DNA of 34,825 bases from Bacteroidales bacterium (lineage in GTDB: Bacteria; Bacteroidota; Bacteroidia; Bacteroidales; UBA932), in the NCBI GenBank assembly GCA_017477465.1, contig JAFUVU010000004.1:1-34825 (forward strand), in the 5' to 3' direction. The translations under genes and the position numbers were made by a program. Shown here piece by piece: positions 24,962 to 33,012 of this stretch. The notes beneath the pieces were generated by a model. It was not told where the DNA came from and did no database searches. It worked only from the letters and a program-made list of their open reading frames with translations. Within the stretch, counting starts at the first letter, position 1; each line of letters starts with the position of its first letter.

Positions 24962-26566
24962 TTAATAAGTGTTCATTATTTCATTGTCCAGCCAGGTGTA
25001 TTTTTCCTGATAGGCCCGCTTGAGCCGGGCCACGGCGGCGGTATAGCTCAGGTCCACATCTTTGTTGGTGGTGCGGTCGATGGGCCACATCTTTATGTTG
25101 ATGGCATCCGAAGCGGCCAGGGAGGCTGCCAGGGCGTCGATATAGGCGGGGATAGTGGTAAGGGACTCACGGTAGCGCGTCCAGCGCTGCTTTACCAGAG
25201 AGCGGAAAGCGCTGTCGCGGCGGATGCGGTTCATGTAGAAGCGCGGTCCCGTGCAGTCGTAGTTGTAATTGCCGCCGGAGGTGTATTCAGCAGGGATGAA
25301 AGTGCCCCAGTCGAAGTCCCACACCGGGCCGGCGGTGAGAACGCCGCCAGGCTCTTTGGAGATGTAGATGCTCTTTGGCTGGTTCACGTCGCCGTTGCGG
25401 GCAAGTTCGTTGGCAAGCCACCAATCGGCAAAGGAGTTGGAGTCTATGAAGTTGCGGTATTCGCGGGCGGCAAAGCGCTCGTCGTCGTAAAGGGCCGATT
25501 CAAAGTTGTTTACGTATTCCTGCATGGAGGCGACGTCGGCATCTGTCACCTCGTCGGGGTCTTTGAACTGCCAGGGCACATTGTTTATTGCCGAGCGGAA
25601 CTTGAAGGACTCGTCGAACCACTCGTCAACCTCCATCAGGAAGCCCTGGTCCGACAGGTTCACGCGGTTTTTATCCACTTTCACCTGCTCGCAAAGGTAG
25701 TAGTTGCCGTTGTGCTTTCCGTTAAGCATCAGTTCCACGAACTCTCCGGAGGGGGTCCAGGCCAGGTCGGTCTTTCTGGCAATCTCGAAGGCCACGGCGT
25801 TGCGGATGAGGGTGCGGTCCATCCAGTTGGCGAGGAGGCACCAGCGCTTGTGCTTTGCCATGCCAAGAATCTCAGCCTTGGAGTCCAGTTTAAGGGCATA
25901 GGGTTTCTTGGGAAACTGCGTCCAGGTACTGTTGCCGCGGCCTTTCACGCTGGTCGTGCCTTCGTAATCCAGCGTTCCGTCGGCCTTGAAGATGCGGACT
26001 GTGGATTCCGCTATCCAGTCGTCCTTGCTGACGATGGGCTGCGCCTGAGGGGTGTCCAGGAAAACGACGGGCAGGCCGGTGGCAGGGCCCTCGAAGGCGT
26101 GGGACACTACCTCGAAAGCGTCGGAGCGGACCTGATGGATGCGGCCACGGCTGTCTTCCCTGGCATAGACCAGGACCACCCGCTCGCTATAGAAGCCTTT
26201 GCTTTTGCTGTCGGCAAGGCTTGCCGTAAAATCGCTGCCGACGTGGCTGATGCCGGTGAGGGTAAAACCTGCCGGCGTTCCTCCGGTGCTGCCTTCCAGA
26301 CGGATGAATCCTGACATCTCCTCCTCCGACAGTCCTTCAAGGGCCGATTCCGGCGTCACTTGGAAATTCAGCGTGAGGGAAGAGCCCCAGGAAAGTTCGG
26401 CCTGGCCGTTGATGGAGACGGTGACAGAACGCGGCATTGCGGGGACTTCCACCTCCGGCAAAACCGGCTCGGCGGGATCAGATTCACCAGGCTTGGTGCA
26501 GGCGGCCGAAAGAACCGCTGCAAATGCAAGAAGGGATAAAAACTTTGATGAAATGTGGCCAGTCAT
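24962..26566 (-). CDS. CotH-type (spore coat kinase-like) lipoprotein
   Basis: A 534-residue lipoprotein with a lipobox at Cys23 (LSAAC). Residues about 40-160 look like a beta-sandwich. The CotH kinase-like domain (PF08757) covers about 165-530, with KGRGNSTW (208-215), which resembles the ATP-contacting motif, and GPVWDFDW (413-420), the metal-binding aspartates. CotH proteins in Bacillus are atypical protein kinases that phosphorylate coat proteins; in Bacteroidetes their substrate is unknown. It is the first gene of the SusCD operon, 9 bp before SusC, and starts 18 bp after a TATATTTG promoter box. Extracellular phosphorylation of a surface protein or glycan is inference. Confidence 0.85.
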   Translation of the reverse strand: MTGHISSKFLSLLAFAAVLSAACTKPGESDPAEPVLPEVEVPAMPRSVTVSINGQAELSWGSSLTLNFQVTPESALEGLSEEEMSGFIRLEGSTGGTPAGFTLTGISHVGSDFTASLADSKSKGFYSERVVLVYAREDSRGRIHQVRSDAFEVVSHAFEGPATGLPVVFLDTPQAQPIVSKDDWIAESTVRIFKADGTLDYEGTTSVKGRGNSTWTQFPKKPYALKLDSKAEILGMAKHKRWCLLANWMDRTLIRNAVAFEIARKTDLAWTPSGEFVELMLNGKHNGNYYLCEQVKVDKNRVNLSDQGFLMEVDEWFDESFKFRSAINNVPWQFKDPDEVTDADVASMQEYVNNFESALYDDERFAAREYRNFIDSNSFADWWLANELARNGDVNQPKSIYISKEPGGVLTAGPVWDFDWGTFIPAEYTSGGNYNYDCTGPRFYMNRIRRDSAFRSLVKQRWTRYRESLTTIPAYIDALAASLAASDAINIKMWPIDRTTNKDVDLSYTAAVARLKRAYQEKYTWLDNEIMNTY

Positions 26567-26583
26567 CCGTTATTAATTTGCCG

Positions 26584-26591
26584 CAAATATA
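26584..26591 (-). promoter_or_regulatory. Probable -7 box of the PUL operon
   Basis: The minus strand reads TATATTTG, a full match to TAnnTTTG, 18 bp before the CotH start codon. No TTTG lies 19-21 bp further upstream; GTTG is only 15 bp away. A good -7 with a poor -33 is the arrangement expected for an activator-dependent PUL promoter. A 70-bp intergenic region separates this operon from the regulator gene. Confidence 0.6.
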
Positions 26592-26601
26592 CGCGCGTGC
26601 A

Positions 26602-26629
26602 ATTAACAACGGGATTAACGGAACAATTA
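26602..26629. promoter_or_regulatory. Phased ATTA repeats upstream of the PUL promoter (possible operator)
   Basis: ATTA occurs at 26602, 26614 and 26626, exactly 12 bp apart. The first and third are preceded by CA (CAATTA, period 24), and the first two continue as ATTAAC. They lie just upstream of the -7 box on the minus strand. SARP activators are known to bind direct repeats one helical turn apart next to the -10, so this could be the regulator's site. The region is A+T-rich and chance is not excluded. Confidence 0.3.
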
Positions 26630-26636
26630 TTAAAAA

Positions 26637-29063
26637 TTATTTTTTAACAAAATCCTTGAAATCCTGGCCGAAAGGCTCGCCCATTATCCTGCCGAACTCT
26701 TCCGTGAAACGGGTGAACACATTCTGGGCCGATCCCAGCTTTTTCTGCTCAATGAGGGCGCCGCACTTGAGGCGGATTGCCTCCTCGTCCAGGGAATCGA
26801 AGAGGAGGGCGGCATCGGCAAGCCTGATGGCGGTGTCGGGAGAAAGGGCTTCGTCGCGGTGCTTTTCCAACTCGCCAAGCACAAGGTTGGCGTAATCGGC
26901 CTTGAAGCTGTCAAGATAGTCTTCCTGAAGATCGGGGAGAAGGGGGCCTTCCTCGGCAAGGGTCAGCAGCTGGTCCAACGGCAGTTGGTGCTGCATGGCG
27001 GAGAAGGCCTGGAGGTAATCGCAGAGTCCGTTCGCATCGGTCACTTTCCACTGGCCGTTTTCGGAAACTATGTCTATGGGGCCGACCTGCTCCAGCGCAG
27101 TGCGGATTTTCTTCATGGTGACGCCGCGGTTGTTGTTGTAGCTTTCGTCCGACTTGTCGCTCCACAGGAGGCTCTTAAGTCTGGCATTGGAGATGCCGCC
27201 GGACTCCGCGGTGTGAAGGATGAGAATCATAAATAGGCGCTGGGCCTGGGGCGGGATGGATGCCGTGATGTCCTGCCCCTTTTCGTCCCTTACACGGAAA
27301 GCGCCCAGAAGCTGCACTCCGGGGCCGTTTTCGGGCCTTGCTGCGGGCTGCCAGACGGGTTGGGGTTCCTCCCTGCGCTTTCTGAGAAGCAGCCACAGCG
27401 CTGCGGCCAGGACGGCCACCCCTGCAAGGAGCAGCCACCACCATGCAAACGCCTGATCCTTAGGGATAACCGCCGGTTCCAGCACCGGGGAGCCCAGCAT
27501 GTAAACGCTTACGCGGAAGATGCCGTCGGCCCCTTTGCAGGAGATGGAGGCTATGTAGTTCTCCCCTTCCGCGTCGTACATAAGGCGGGCTTCCGACTCT
27601 ATGTCAAGGAAGGGATAGGGTATGCTGGAGCCAAGTTCCTCGGAGCCGCCGTCCCGCACGGAGAACCTGCGCAGCTGGAGGGCCGATTCGAAGACTTCGG
27701 GGTCGTATGTCAGGGTAAGTAGGCTGTCGCCTGCGAAGAGAAGGTCGTGGGCAGGGACTTCCTTTTCCATCACGGGGCTTTTCCACAGGCGGGAGACGGT
27801 GCCGTCGGCAAGGTTAAGGGAGAAAAAGTCGCTCCATACTCTTGTGCCTAGCTCCTGGATGCCCACTTCGTTGCCTTTTCCGCCGAGGACATAGACCAGG
27901 CCGTCCTTGTAGCCGGCGGCTGCAAGATAACGGGGGAAAACGCCCGGAAGATCCAGTTCCTCAGCTTTTTCCATGCCCAAATGCCATAGCCGGGCGCTTT
28001 TCTGATAACGGTAGTGGCCGTAGCCGAAAAGGTAGATGTAGCTGCTGTCGGCAGGGATGTACAGGGTGTTGTGATGCAGATACTGGGAGCTGCGGACGCG
28101 GGGGTTGTCGGCCTCCCATTCGCCGCGAGAGGCATCGTAACGGATTGGCCTTGAGACATCGTCCCCGTCCACATAGGCAAGGGTGCCGTCCGGGAGGATT
28201 ACGAGGTCGTTGACAGCGAGGCCAAGCTTCATCTTATGCTTGGGATAGCCCGTGAACGCCTTGCCGCTGCGGATATCGTACGAGAGCACCTTCCCCTCCG
28301 ACACAAACCAGATGCGCTTACGCAGCGTGTCCTGGCAGATATAGGATACCGAAGGCATTTCCGCCGTCCACACTTTACGCCATTCACGGTTGTAGTTCTG
28401 CAGCCAAACAGGGTTTGAAATCTGGGCCGACAGACGCTTTCCGCTCTTGAACTCGGTCTCTCCTTCCAGGGGCCAGAAGCTTGGACCATGGGAATCAGCC
28501 CTTATACGTAAGTTCTTGACTATCATTGGGGCGACGTCCGTGGAGGGGCTGCGGCCAGCATCGCCCCTGCCGAAGCTGACGGCCCCGTTGTGGCGCGGAA
28601 GCGACGTCTGGCTGCGATATACCTCCTGCCCGTTCACAAGCGCACGGAGGATGCCGTTTTTGCTTTCCACGACTATGCGGATATTCTGCCAGCCGGACAG
28701 TACAGCGTCTCCGGATCTGAGGGTGAGGATGTAGCGGTGGTCGCCGGTGGCGCCGAGGAATGTGGGCCCGCCCCAAGGGGTGGAAAGCAGCAGGTCCAGA
28801 GGGTCGTTATTGTCTATGAACAGGCGGCACACATAGCCGAAACGGCCGCGGGAGAGCTCCAGGCGAAGGTCGAAGCTTACTGATAGCGAGTCTTTGAAGG
28901 GGATGAGCTCGCCTGAAGAAGGGATGTCCAGGGAGGTGCGAAGGTCCGGCACTACCTCGTAGGAACGGAAAAAGAGGCCTTCCTCCACTTTGGCGGAAAG
29001 CTGCAGAGTCAAAAAAAGCAGGCACAGGGCCAGCCCTATTTTCCTTTTTACGGACATCTTCAT
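26637..29063 (-). CDS. Transmembrane one-component regulator: LamG-like + kelch-like propeller + TM + SARP-type winged helix + BTAD-like
   Basis: This 808-residue protein has a signal peptide (1-24), a concanavalin/LamG-like domain (about 30-190) and a kelch-like beta-propeller (about 230-530; blades such as LVYVLGGKGNEVGIQELGT). One membrane helix follows (about 540-560, LLLAGVAVLAAALWLLL then RKRR). The cytoplasmic part starts with an OmpR/SARP-type winged helix (about 583-675: VQLLGAFRVRD, then ISNARLKSLLWSD, then GVTMKKIRTAL, then NGQWKV), followed by a helical BTAD/TPR-like region to the end. This is the domain order of a SARP activator fused to a periplasmic sensor. No kinase or receiver domain is present. 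It lies next to the PUL and is divergent from the GH92-MFS operon. The frame is open upstream to 29108, but the start at 29063 gives a proper signal peptide (29057 is also possible). Confidence 0.8.
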   Translation of the reverse strand: MKMSVKRKIGLALCLLFLTLQLSAKVEEGLFFRSYEVVPDLRTSLDIPSSGELIPFKDSLSVSFDLRLELSRGRFGYVCRLFIDNNDPLDLLLSTPWGGPTFLGATGDHRYILTLRSGDAVLSGWQNIRIVVESKNGILRALVNGQEVYRSQTSLPRHNGAVSFGRGDAGRSPSTDVAPMIVKNLRIRADSHGPSFWPLEGETEFKSGKRLSAQISNPVWLQNYNREWRKVWTAEMPSVSYICQDTLRKRIWFVSEGKVLSYDIRSGKAFTGYPKHKMKLGLAVNDLVILPDGTLAYVDGDDVSRPIRYDASRGEWEADNPRVRSSQYLHHNTLYIPADSSYIYLFGYGHYRYQKSARLWHLGMEKAEELDLPGVFPRYLAAAGYKDGLVYVLGGKGNEVGIQELGTRVWSDFFSLNLADGTVSRLWKSPVMEKEVPAHDLLFAGDSLLTLTYDPEVFESALQLRRFSVRDGGSEELGSSIPYPFLDIESEARLMYDAEGENYIASISCKGADGIFRVSVYMLGSPVLEPAVIPKDQAFAWWWLLLAGVAVLAAALWLLLRKRREEPQPVWQPAARPENGPGVQLLGAFRVRDEKGQDITASIPPQAQRLFMILILHTAESGGISNARLKSLLWSDKSDESYNNNRGVTMKKIRTALEQVGPIDIVSENGQWKVTDANGLCDYLQAFSAMQHQLPLDQLLTLAEEGPLLPDLQEDYLDSFKADYANLVLGELEKHRDEALSPDTAIRLADAALLFDSLDEEAIRLKCGALIEQKKLGSAQNVFTRFTEEFGRIMGEPFGQDFKDFVKK

Positions 29064-29075
29064 TCCTTGGGTTTT

Positions 29076-29107
29076 CAAAAATACGCCTTTTTTTTTGAAA
29101 AAGCACA
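29076..29107 (-). promoter_or_regulatory. Probable promoter of the transmembrane regulator
   Basis: The minus strand reads TATTTTTG (29076-29083), a full TAnnTTTG match, with TGTG (29104-29107) 20 bp upstream in place of TTTG. Transcription would start near 29069, only a few bases before the 29063 start codon, which argues against the longer upstream reading frame. It interlocks with the divergent GH92 promoter. Confidence 0.5.
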
Positions 29108-29124
29108 TATTTCCGCTACATTTA
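29094..29124 (+). promoter_or_regulatory. Probable promoter of the GH92-MFS-MFS operon
   Basis: TTTG (29094-29097) is followed after 19 bp by TACATTTA (29117-29124), a 7-of-8 match to TAnnTTTG. The leader to the GH92 start at 29167 would be about 35 nt. Its two boxes straddle the -33 element of the opposite-strand regulator promoter. Confidence 0.55.
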
Positions 29125-29166
29125 CAAGGTTTTTATCTGATTCAGAACAACTTAAAAATCCTAATA

Positions 29167-31338
29167 ATGTCCCGTACAGCTTCCTGCGCAGTCTTGATTT
29201 CCGTTTTATTAGCCGCTTCATGCCAAAGAGGGAAAGAGCCTGTGGATTATGTAAACCCGTATATGGGCAACATCAGCCATCTGCTGGTCCCCACCTTTCC
29301 CACCGTCCAGCTCCCGGGCTCGATGCTCCGCATTTATCCTGAAAGGAGCGACTACACCTCGGAACTTCTGAACGGACTGCCGCTGGTAGTCACCAACCAC
29401 AGGGAAAAATCGGCCTTCAAACTGTCCGTCAAGCAAGGGGACAGTTGCCAGCCGGTATATCCGGTAAGCTATGACAATGAGCACCTTACCCCCTACTCCT
29501 GGGACGTAAGCATCGCCGACGGAAGCGTGGATGTGAGCTTTGCGCCTTCGCACCAGAGCGCCATATATAAACTGTCAGGGAATGAGCCGCTTACCCTTGT
29601 AATCGCCAGCCTTTGCGGGGATATATCGGCCGACGGAAACCTCATAAAGGGCAGGCAGAAGGTGAGCGGGGAAACCACCGTTTACCTGTGCCTGGAAAGC
29701 GCCCAGGAGCCCAAGACCCTCCGTACGGTTAAGACTGAGGAAGGCAGCTATGCCATTCTGGGCTACGCGGAAAGCACCGTGAACCTGCGCTACGGCGTTT
29801 CCTTCATCGGCGAAGACCAGGCCGAGGCCAACCTCCGCCGTGAACTCAGCCACTACAGCGTGGAAAAACTTGCCGCCGCCGGGCGCCGCGAATGGAACCG
29901 CGTGCTTTCCCGCATCAAGGTAAAAGGCGGCTCCGAGGACGATAAAACCGTCTTTTACACATCCTGGTACCGCTGTTTCGAGCGCCCCGTCTGCCTTAGC
30001 GAAGACGGCCGGTACTGGAGCGCCTGGGACAACGCCGTCCACAGCGACGAAGGCACGCCCTTCTACACGGACGACTGGCTCTGGGACACTTACCGGGCCA
30101 CCCATCCGCTGCGCATAATCACGGATCCCGCCACCGAAGAGGCCATCCTGGCATCCTTCATCCGAATGGCCGATCAAGGCAACGGCTGGATGCCCACCTT
30201 CCCCGAAATAAGCGGAGACACCCGCCGCATGAACTCCAACCACACCGTCGCCACCTTTGCCGATGCTGCAGTAAAGGGCCTTCACCTGGACCTGGACGCC
30301 GCCCTACAGAGCGCATATAAATGCCTGACGGAGAAAACATTGGCTCCTTGGTCCGACGCCCCGGCCGGCGCCCTGGACCGCTTCTTCTGGGAAAACGGAT
30401 ACTATCCCGCCCTCCCCCAGGGCGAGGCGGAAAGCGACCCCACGGTTGACAGTTTCGAAAGGCGGCAAAGCGTGGCCGTAACCCTTGGCACCGCCTACGA
30501 CTGCTGGTGCCTTTCGCGGCTGGCTTCTGCCGCCGGGAAAGACAGCCTGGCGCAGGAATACCTGGAAAAATCGCGCCGCTACGCTACTCTTTTCAATCCC
30601 GAGACGGGATTTTTCCACCCGAAGGACAAGGACGGGAACTTTATCCCGGACATCGATTACAACTTTCCTCCCGGGCTTGGCGCCAGGGACTATTACGACG
30701 AGAACAACGCCTGGATTTACCGCTGGGACGTTCAGCATGACATCCCCGGTCTTGTCGCCATGCAGGGCGGTCCCGAGGCCTTCTGCGTAGCCTTGGACAG
30801 CATGTTTGCAACGCCTCTCGGACGCAGCAAATTCGAGTTTTTCTCCCGCCTGCCGGACCATAGCGGCAACATCGGCCAGTTTTCTATGGCCAACGAGCCT
30901 TCGCTGCATATTCCCTACCTGTACAACTATGCCGGCGCTCCCTGGAAAACGCAGAAACGCATCCGCCAGATGCTGCGCACATGGTTCCGCAACGACCTCA
31001 TGGGTGTCCCCGGCGACGAGGACGGCGGCGGCATGTCGGCCTTCGTGGTGTTCTCTTCCCTGGGCCTTTATCCCGTCACTCCCGGGCTGGCGGAATACAG
31101 TATCGGCAGCCCTCTTTTTGAAGAGGCCTCCATACAGCTTCCTAACGGTAAACGCTTCACTGTGAAGGCCCCGGGCGCCAGTGCCGATGCAAAATACATC
31201 CAAAGCGCCGCCCTCAACGGCGAGGCGCTGGACAGGCCCTTCCTCTCACACAGCCAGCTGATGGCCGGCGGGGAACTGCGGCTGCAGATGGGCACACGGC
31301 CCAACTTTAGCTGGGGCCGTAGCGACGAGTCTGAATAA
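29167..31338 (+). CDS. GH92 alpha-mannosidase-like lipoprotein (second copy)
   Basis: A 723-residue GH92 protein starting MSRTASCAV with a lipobox at Cys19 (LAASC). The frame is open further upstream, to 28990, but that extension runs through the divergent promoters and lacks a signal. The catalytic-acid motif is ANEPSLH (Glu577) and the base region is GDEDGGGMSAF (616-626), at the same spacing as in the other GH92 but with different residues (ANEPSLH for GNEPSHH, GDEDGGG for GNDDCGQ). This suggests a different GH92 subgroup and linkage preference. It is separated from the first MFS gene by 50 bp and probably co-transcribed with it. It is a surface or periplasmic enzyme. Confidence 0.9.
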   Translation: MSRTASCAVLISVLLAASCQRGKEPVDYVNPYMGNISHLLVPTFPTVQLPGSMLRIYPERSDYTSELLNGLPLVVTNHREKSAFKLSVKQGDSCQPVYPVSYDNEHLTPYSWDVSIADGSVDVSFAPSHQSAIYKLSGNEPLTLVIASLCGDISADGNLIKGRQKVSGETTVYLCLESAQEPKTLRTVKTEEGSYAILGYAESTVNLRYGVSFIGEDQAEANLRRELSHYSVEKLAAAGRREWNRVLSRIKVKGGSEDDKTVFYTSWYRCFERPVCLSEDGRYWSAWDNAVHSDEGTPFYTDDWLWDTYRATHPLRIITDPATEEAILASFIRMADQGNGWMPTFPEISGDTRRMNSNHTVATFADAAVKGLHLDLDAALQSAYKCLTEKTLAPWSDAPAGALDRFFWENGYYPALPQGEAESDPTVDSFERRQSVAVTLGTAYDCWCLSRLASAAGKDSLAQEYLEKSRRYATLFNPETGFFHPKDKDGNFIPDIDYNFPPGLGARDYYDENNAWIYRWDVQHDIPGLVAMQGGPEAFCVALDSMFATPLGRSKFEFFSRLPDHSGNIGQFSMANEPSLHIPYLYNYAGAPWKTQKRIRQMLRTWFRNDLMGVPGDEDGGGMSAFVVFSSLGLYPVTPGLAEYSIGSPLFEEASIQLPNGKRFTVKAPGASADAKYIQSAALNGEALDRPFLSHSQLMAGGELRLQMGTRPNFSWGRSDESE

Positions 31339-31388
31339 TTTTTGCTAAATTAGCGGGCCGGAAAAGCTGATTATAACAATTTACAGAT

Positions 31389-33008
31389 ATGACAAGTACA
31401 ACCAAAACCCTTCGCGACTCTGCGGCCATGCGCTGGCTGGCGCTGCTTCTGCTGGCCCTCGCAATGTTCTGCGCATACATTTTCATGGATATCCTCTCCC
31501 CCCTCAAGGACCTGATGCAGGAAACCAGGGGTTGGGATTCCACCGCCTTCGGCACAATGCAAGGCTCGGAAGTGTTCCTGAACGTCTTTGTCTTTTTCCT
31601 TATCTTCGCTGGCATCATCCTGGACAAGATGGGGGTCAGGTTCACCGCCGTGCTGTCGGCCAGCGTAATGCTGGTGGGCGCCATCATCAAATGGTATGCT
31701 GTAAGCAGCTCGTTCATCGGCAGCGGCCTTGAGACCTGGTTCACCAACAACCTCAACTACATCCCAGTTTTTGACGAGCTGGGCGTATCTCCCTTCTACA
31801 GGGGGATGCCGGCATCGGCCAAACTGGCGGCCTGCGGCTTCATGATTTTCGGCTGCGGCTGCGAAATGGCCGGTATCACCGTTTCCCGCGGTATCGTCAA
31901 ATGGTTCAAAGGCAGGGAGATGGCTCTTGCAATGGGCTCCGAAATGGCCCTCGCCCGCCTGGGCGTTGCCACCTGCATGATTTTCTCGCCGTTCTTCGCC
32001 AAGCTTGGCGGCCACGTGGATGTTTCCCGCAGCGTCGCCTTCGGCGTAGTGCTCCTTTGCATCGCCCTCATCATGTGCATCGTGTATTTCTTCATGGACA
32101 AGAAACTTGACGAGCAGACAGGCGAAGCCGAAGAAAAGGACGATCCTTTCAAGGTGAGCGACATCGGCCGCATCCTCTCCGACGGCGGATTCTGGATTGT
32201 GGCCCTGCTGTGCGTGCTCTACTACAGCGCCATCTTCCCCTTCCAGAAGTATGCCGTGAACATGCTCCAGTGCAACCTTACGCTCACCGCCCCTGCGGCC
32301 GATTCTTACTGGGCAAGTTCCTCGGTTACCATCGTCCAGTACATAATCATGCTCGTGGTGGCCGCCGCCGGCTTTATCAGCAATTTCCAGAAGGACAAGA
32401 CCAAGAAGTACATTTTCCTCGGCATTTCCATAGTGGCTCTGATTGCATACTGCTACATGGGCTATATGCGCCAAAGCGCCGAATCCATCTTCGCAGTGTT
32501 CCCGCTGCTGGCCGTGCTCATTACCCCTATTCTTGGTAACTACCTGGATCACAAGGGTAAAGGCGCGTCCATGCTGGTGCTTGGAGCTATTCTCCTCATC
32601 GCCTGCCACCTTACCTTCGCCTTCGTGCTGCCCGCCTTCAAGGGCAATGCCGTCGGCGGCGTCATCGTGGCTTATGTCACCATCCTGGTGCTGGGTGCCA
32701 GCTTCTCGCTGGTTCCCGCAGCCCTCTGGCCCTCCGTTCCCAAGCTGGTGGACGCCAAGGTTATCGGATCGGCCTACGCGCTCATTTTCTGGATTCAGAA
32801 TATCGGCCTGTGGCTGTTCCCGCTTCTTATCGGCAAGGTGCTGGACAAGACCAACCCCGGCGTTACGGATCCCACCCAGTTCAACTACACCGCTCCGCTG
32901 GTGATGCTGGCCTGCCTGGGCGTTGCCGCACTGGCTCTGGGCCTCGTGCTCAAGGTAGTTGACCGCAAGAAGCATTTAGGCCTGGAACTGCCTAATATTC
33001 AGGAATAA
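31389..33008 (+). CDS. MFS transporter (MFSD1-like), first of a tandem pair
   Basis: A 539-residue protein with about 12 hydrophobic helices and MFS features: GIILDKMGVR after helix 2, VKWFKGREMALAMG in the first half, and SLVPAALWPSVPKLVDAKVIGSAYAL in the second half. These resemble the MFSD1 group. A loop of about 30 extra residues (around SGLETWFTNNLNYIPVFDELG) is probably periplasmic and is absent from the paralogue downstream. It likely imports the mono- or disaccharides released by the GH enzymes through the inner membrane. The substrate is unknown. It lies 4 bp before the second MFS gene. A weak TAnnTTTG-like box overlaps the GH92 stop codon, so an internal promoter is possible. Confidence 0.85.
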   Translation: MTSTTKTLRDSAAMRWLALLLLALAMFCAYIFMDILSPLKDLMQETRGWDSTAFGTMQGSEVFLNVFVFFLIFAGIILDKMGVRFTAVLSASVMLVGAIIKWYAVSSSFIGSGLETWFTNNLNYIPVFDELGVSPFYRGMPASAKLAACGFMIFGCGCEMAGITVSRGIVKWFKGREMALAMGSEMALARLGVATCMIFSPFFAKLGGHVDVSRSVAFGVVLLCIALIMCIVYFFMDKKLDEQTGEAEEKDDPFKVSDIGRILSDGGFWIVALLCVLYYSAIFPFQKYAVNMLQCNLTLTAPAADSYWASSSVTIVQYIIMLVVAAAGFISNFQKDKTKKYIFLGISIVALIAYCYMGYMRQSAESIFAVFPLLAVLITPILGNYLDHKGKGASMLVLGAILLIACHLTFAFVLPAFKGNAVGGVIVAYVTILVLGASFSLVPAALWPSVPKLVDAKVIGSAYALIFWIQNIGLWLFPLLIGKVLDKTNPGVTDPTQFNYTAPLVMLACLGVAALALGLVLKVVDRKKHLGLELPNIQE

Positions 33009-33012
33009 AGTT

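Noticed and set aside
26637-29063. Regulator as a hybrid two-component sensor or anti-sigma factor
   Set aside because: No histidine kinase, ATPase, receiver or sigma-binding domain is visible, and no sigma gene is adjacent.
29064-29108. N-terminal extension of the regulator
   Set aside because: The extra residues precede a good signal peptide and contain the TATTTTTG box, so they are probably not translated.
28990-29166. N-terminal extension of the second GH92
   Set aside because: It would run through both divergent promoters and overlap the regulator's coding sequence. The start at 29167 gives a proper lipoprotein signal.
31339-31388. GCTAA/TTAGC as a terminator between GH92 and MFS
   Set aside because: The dyad leaves a one-base loop and is not followed by a T-run, so it would not work as an intrinsic terminator.
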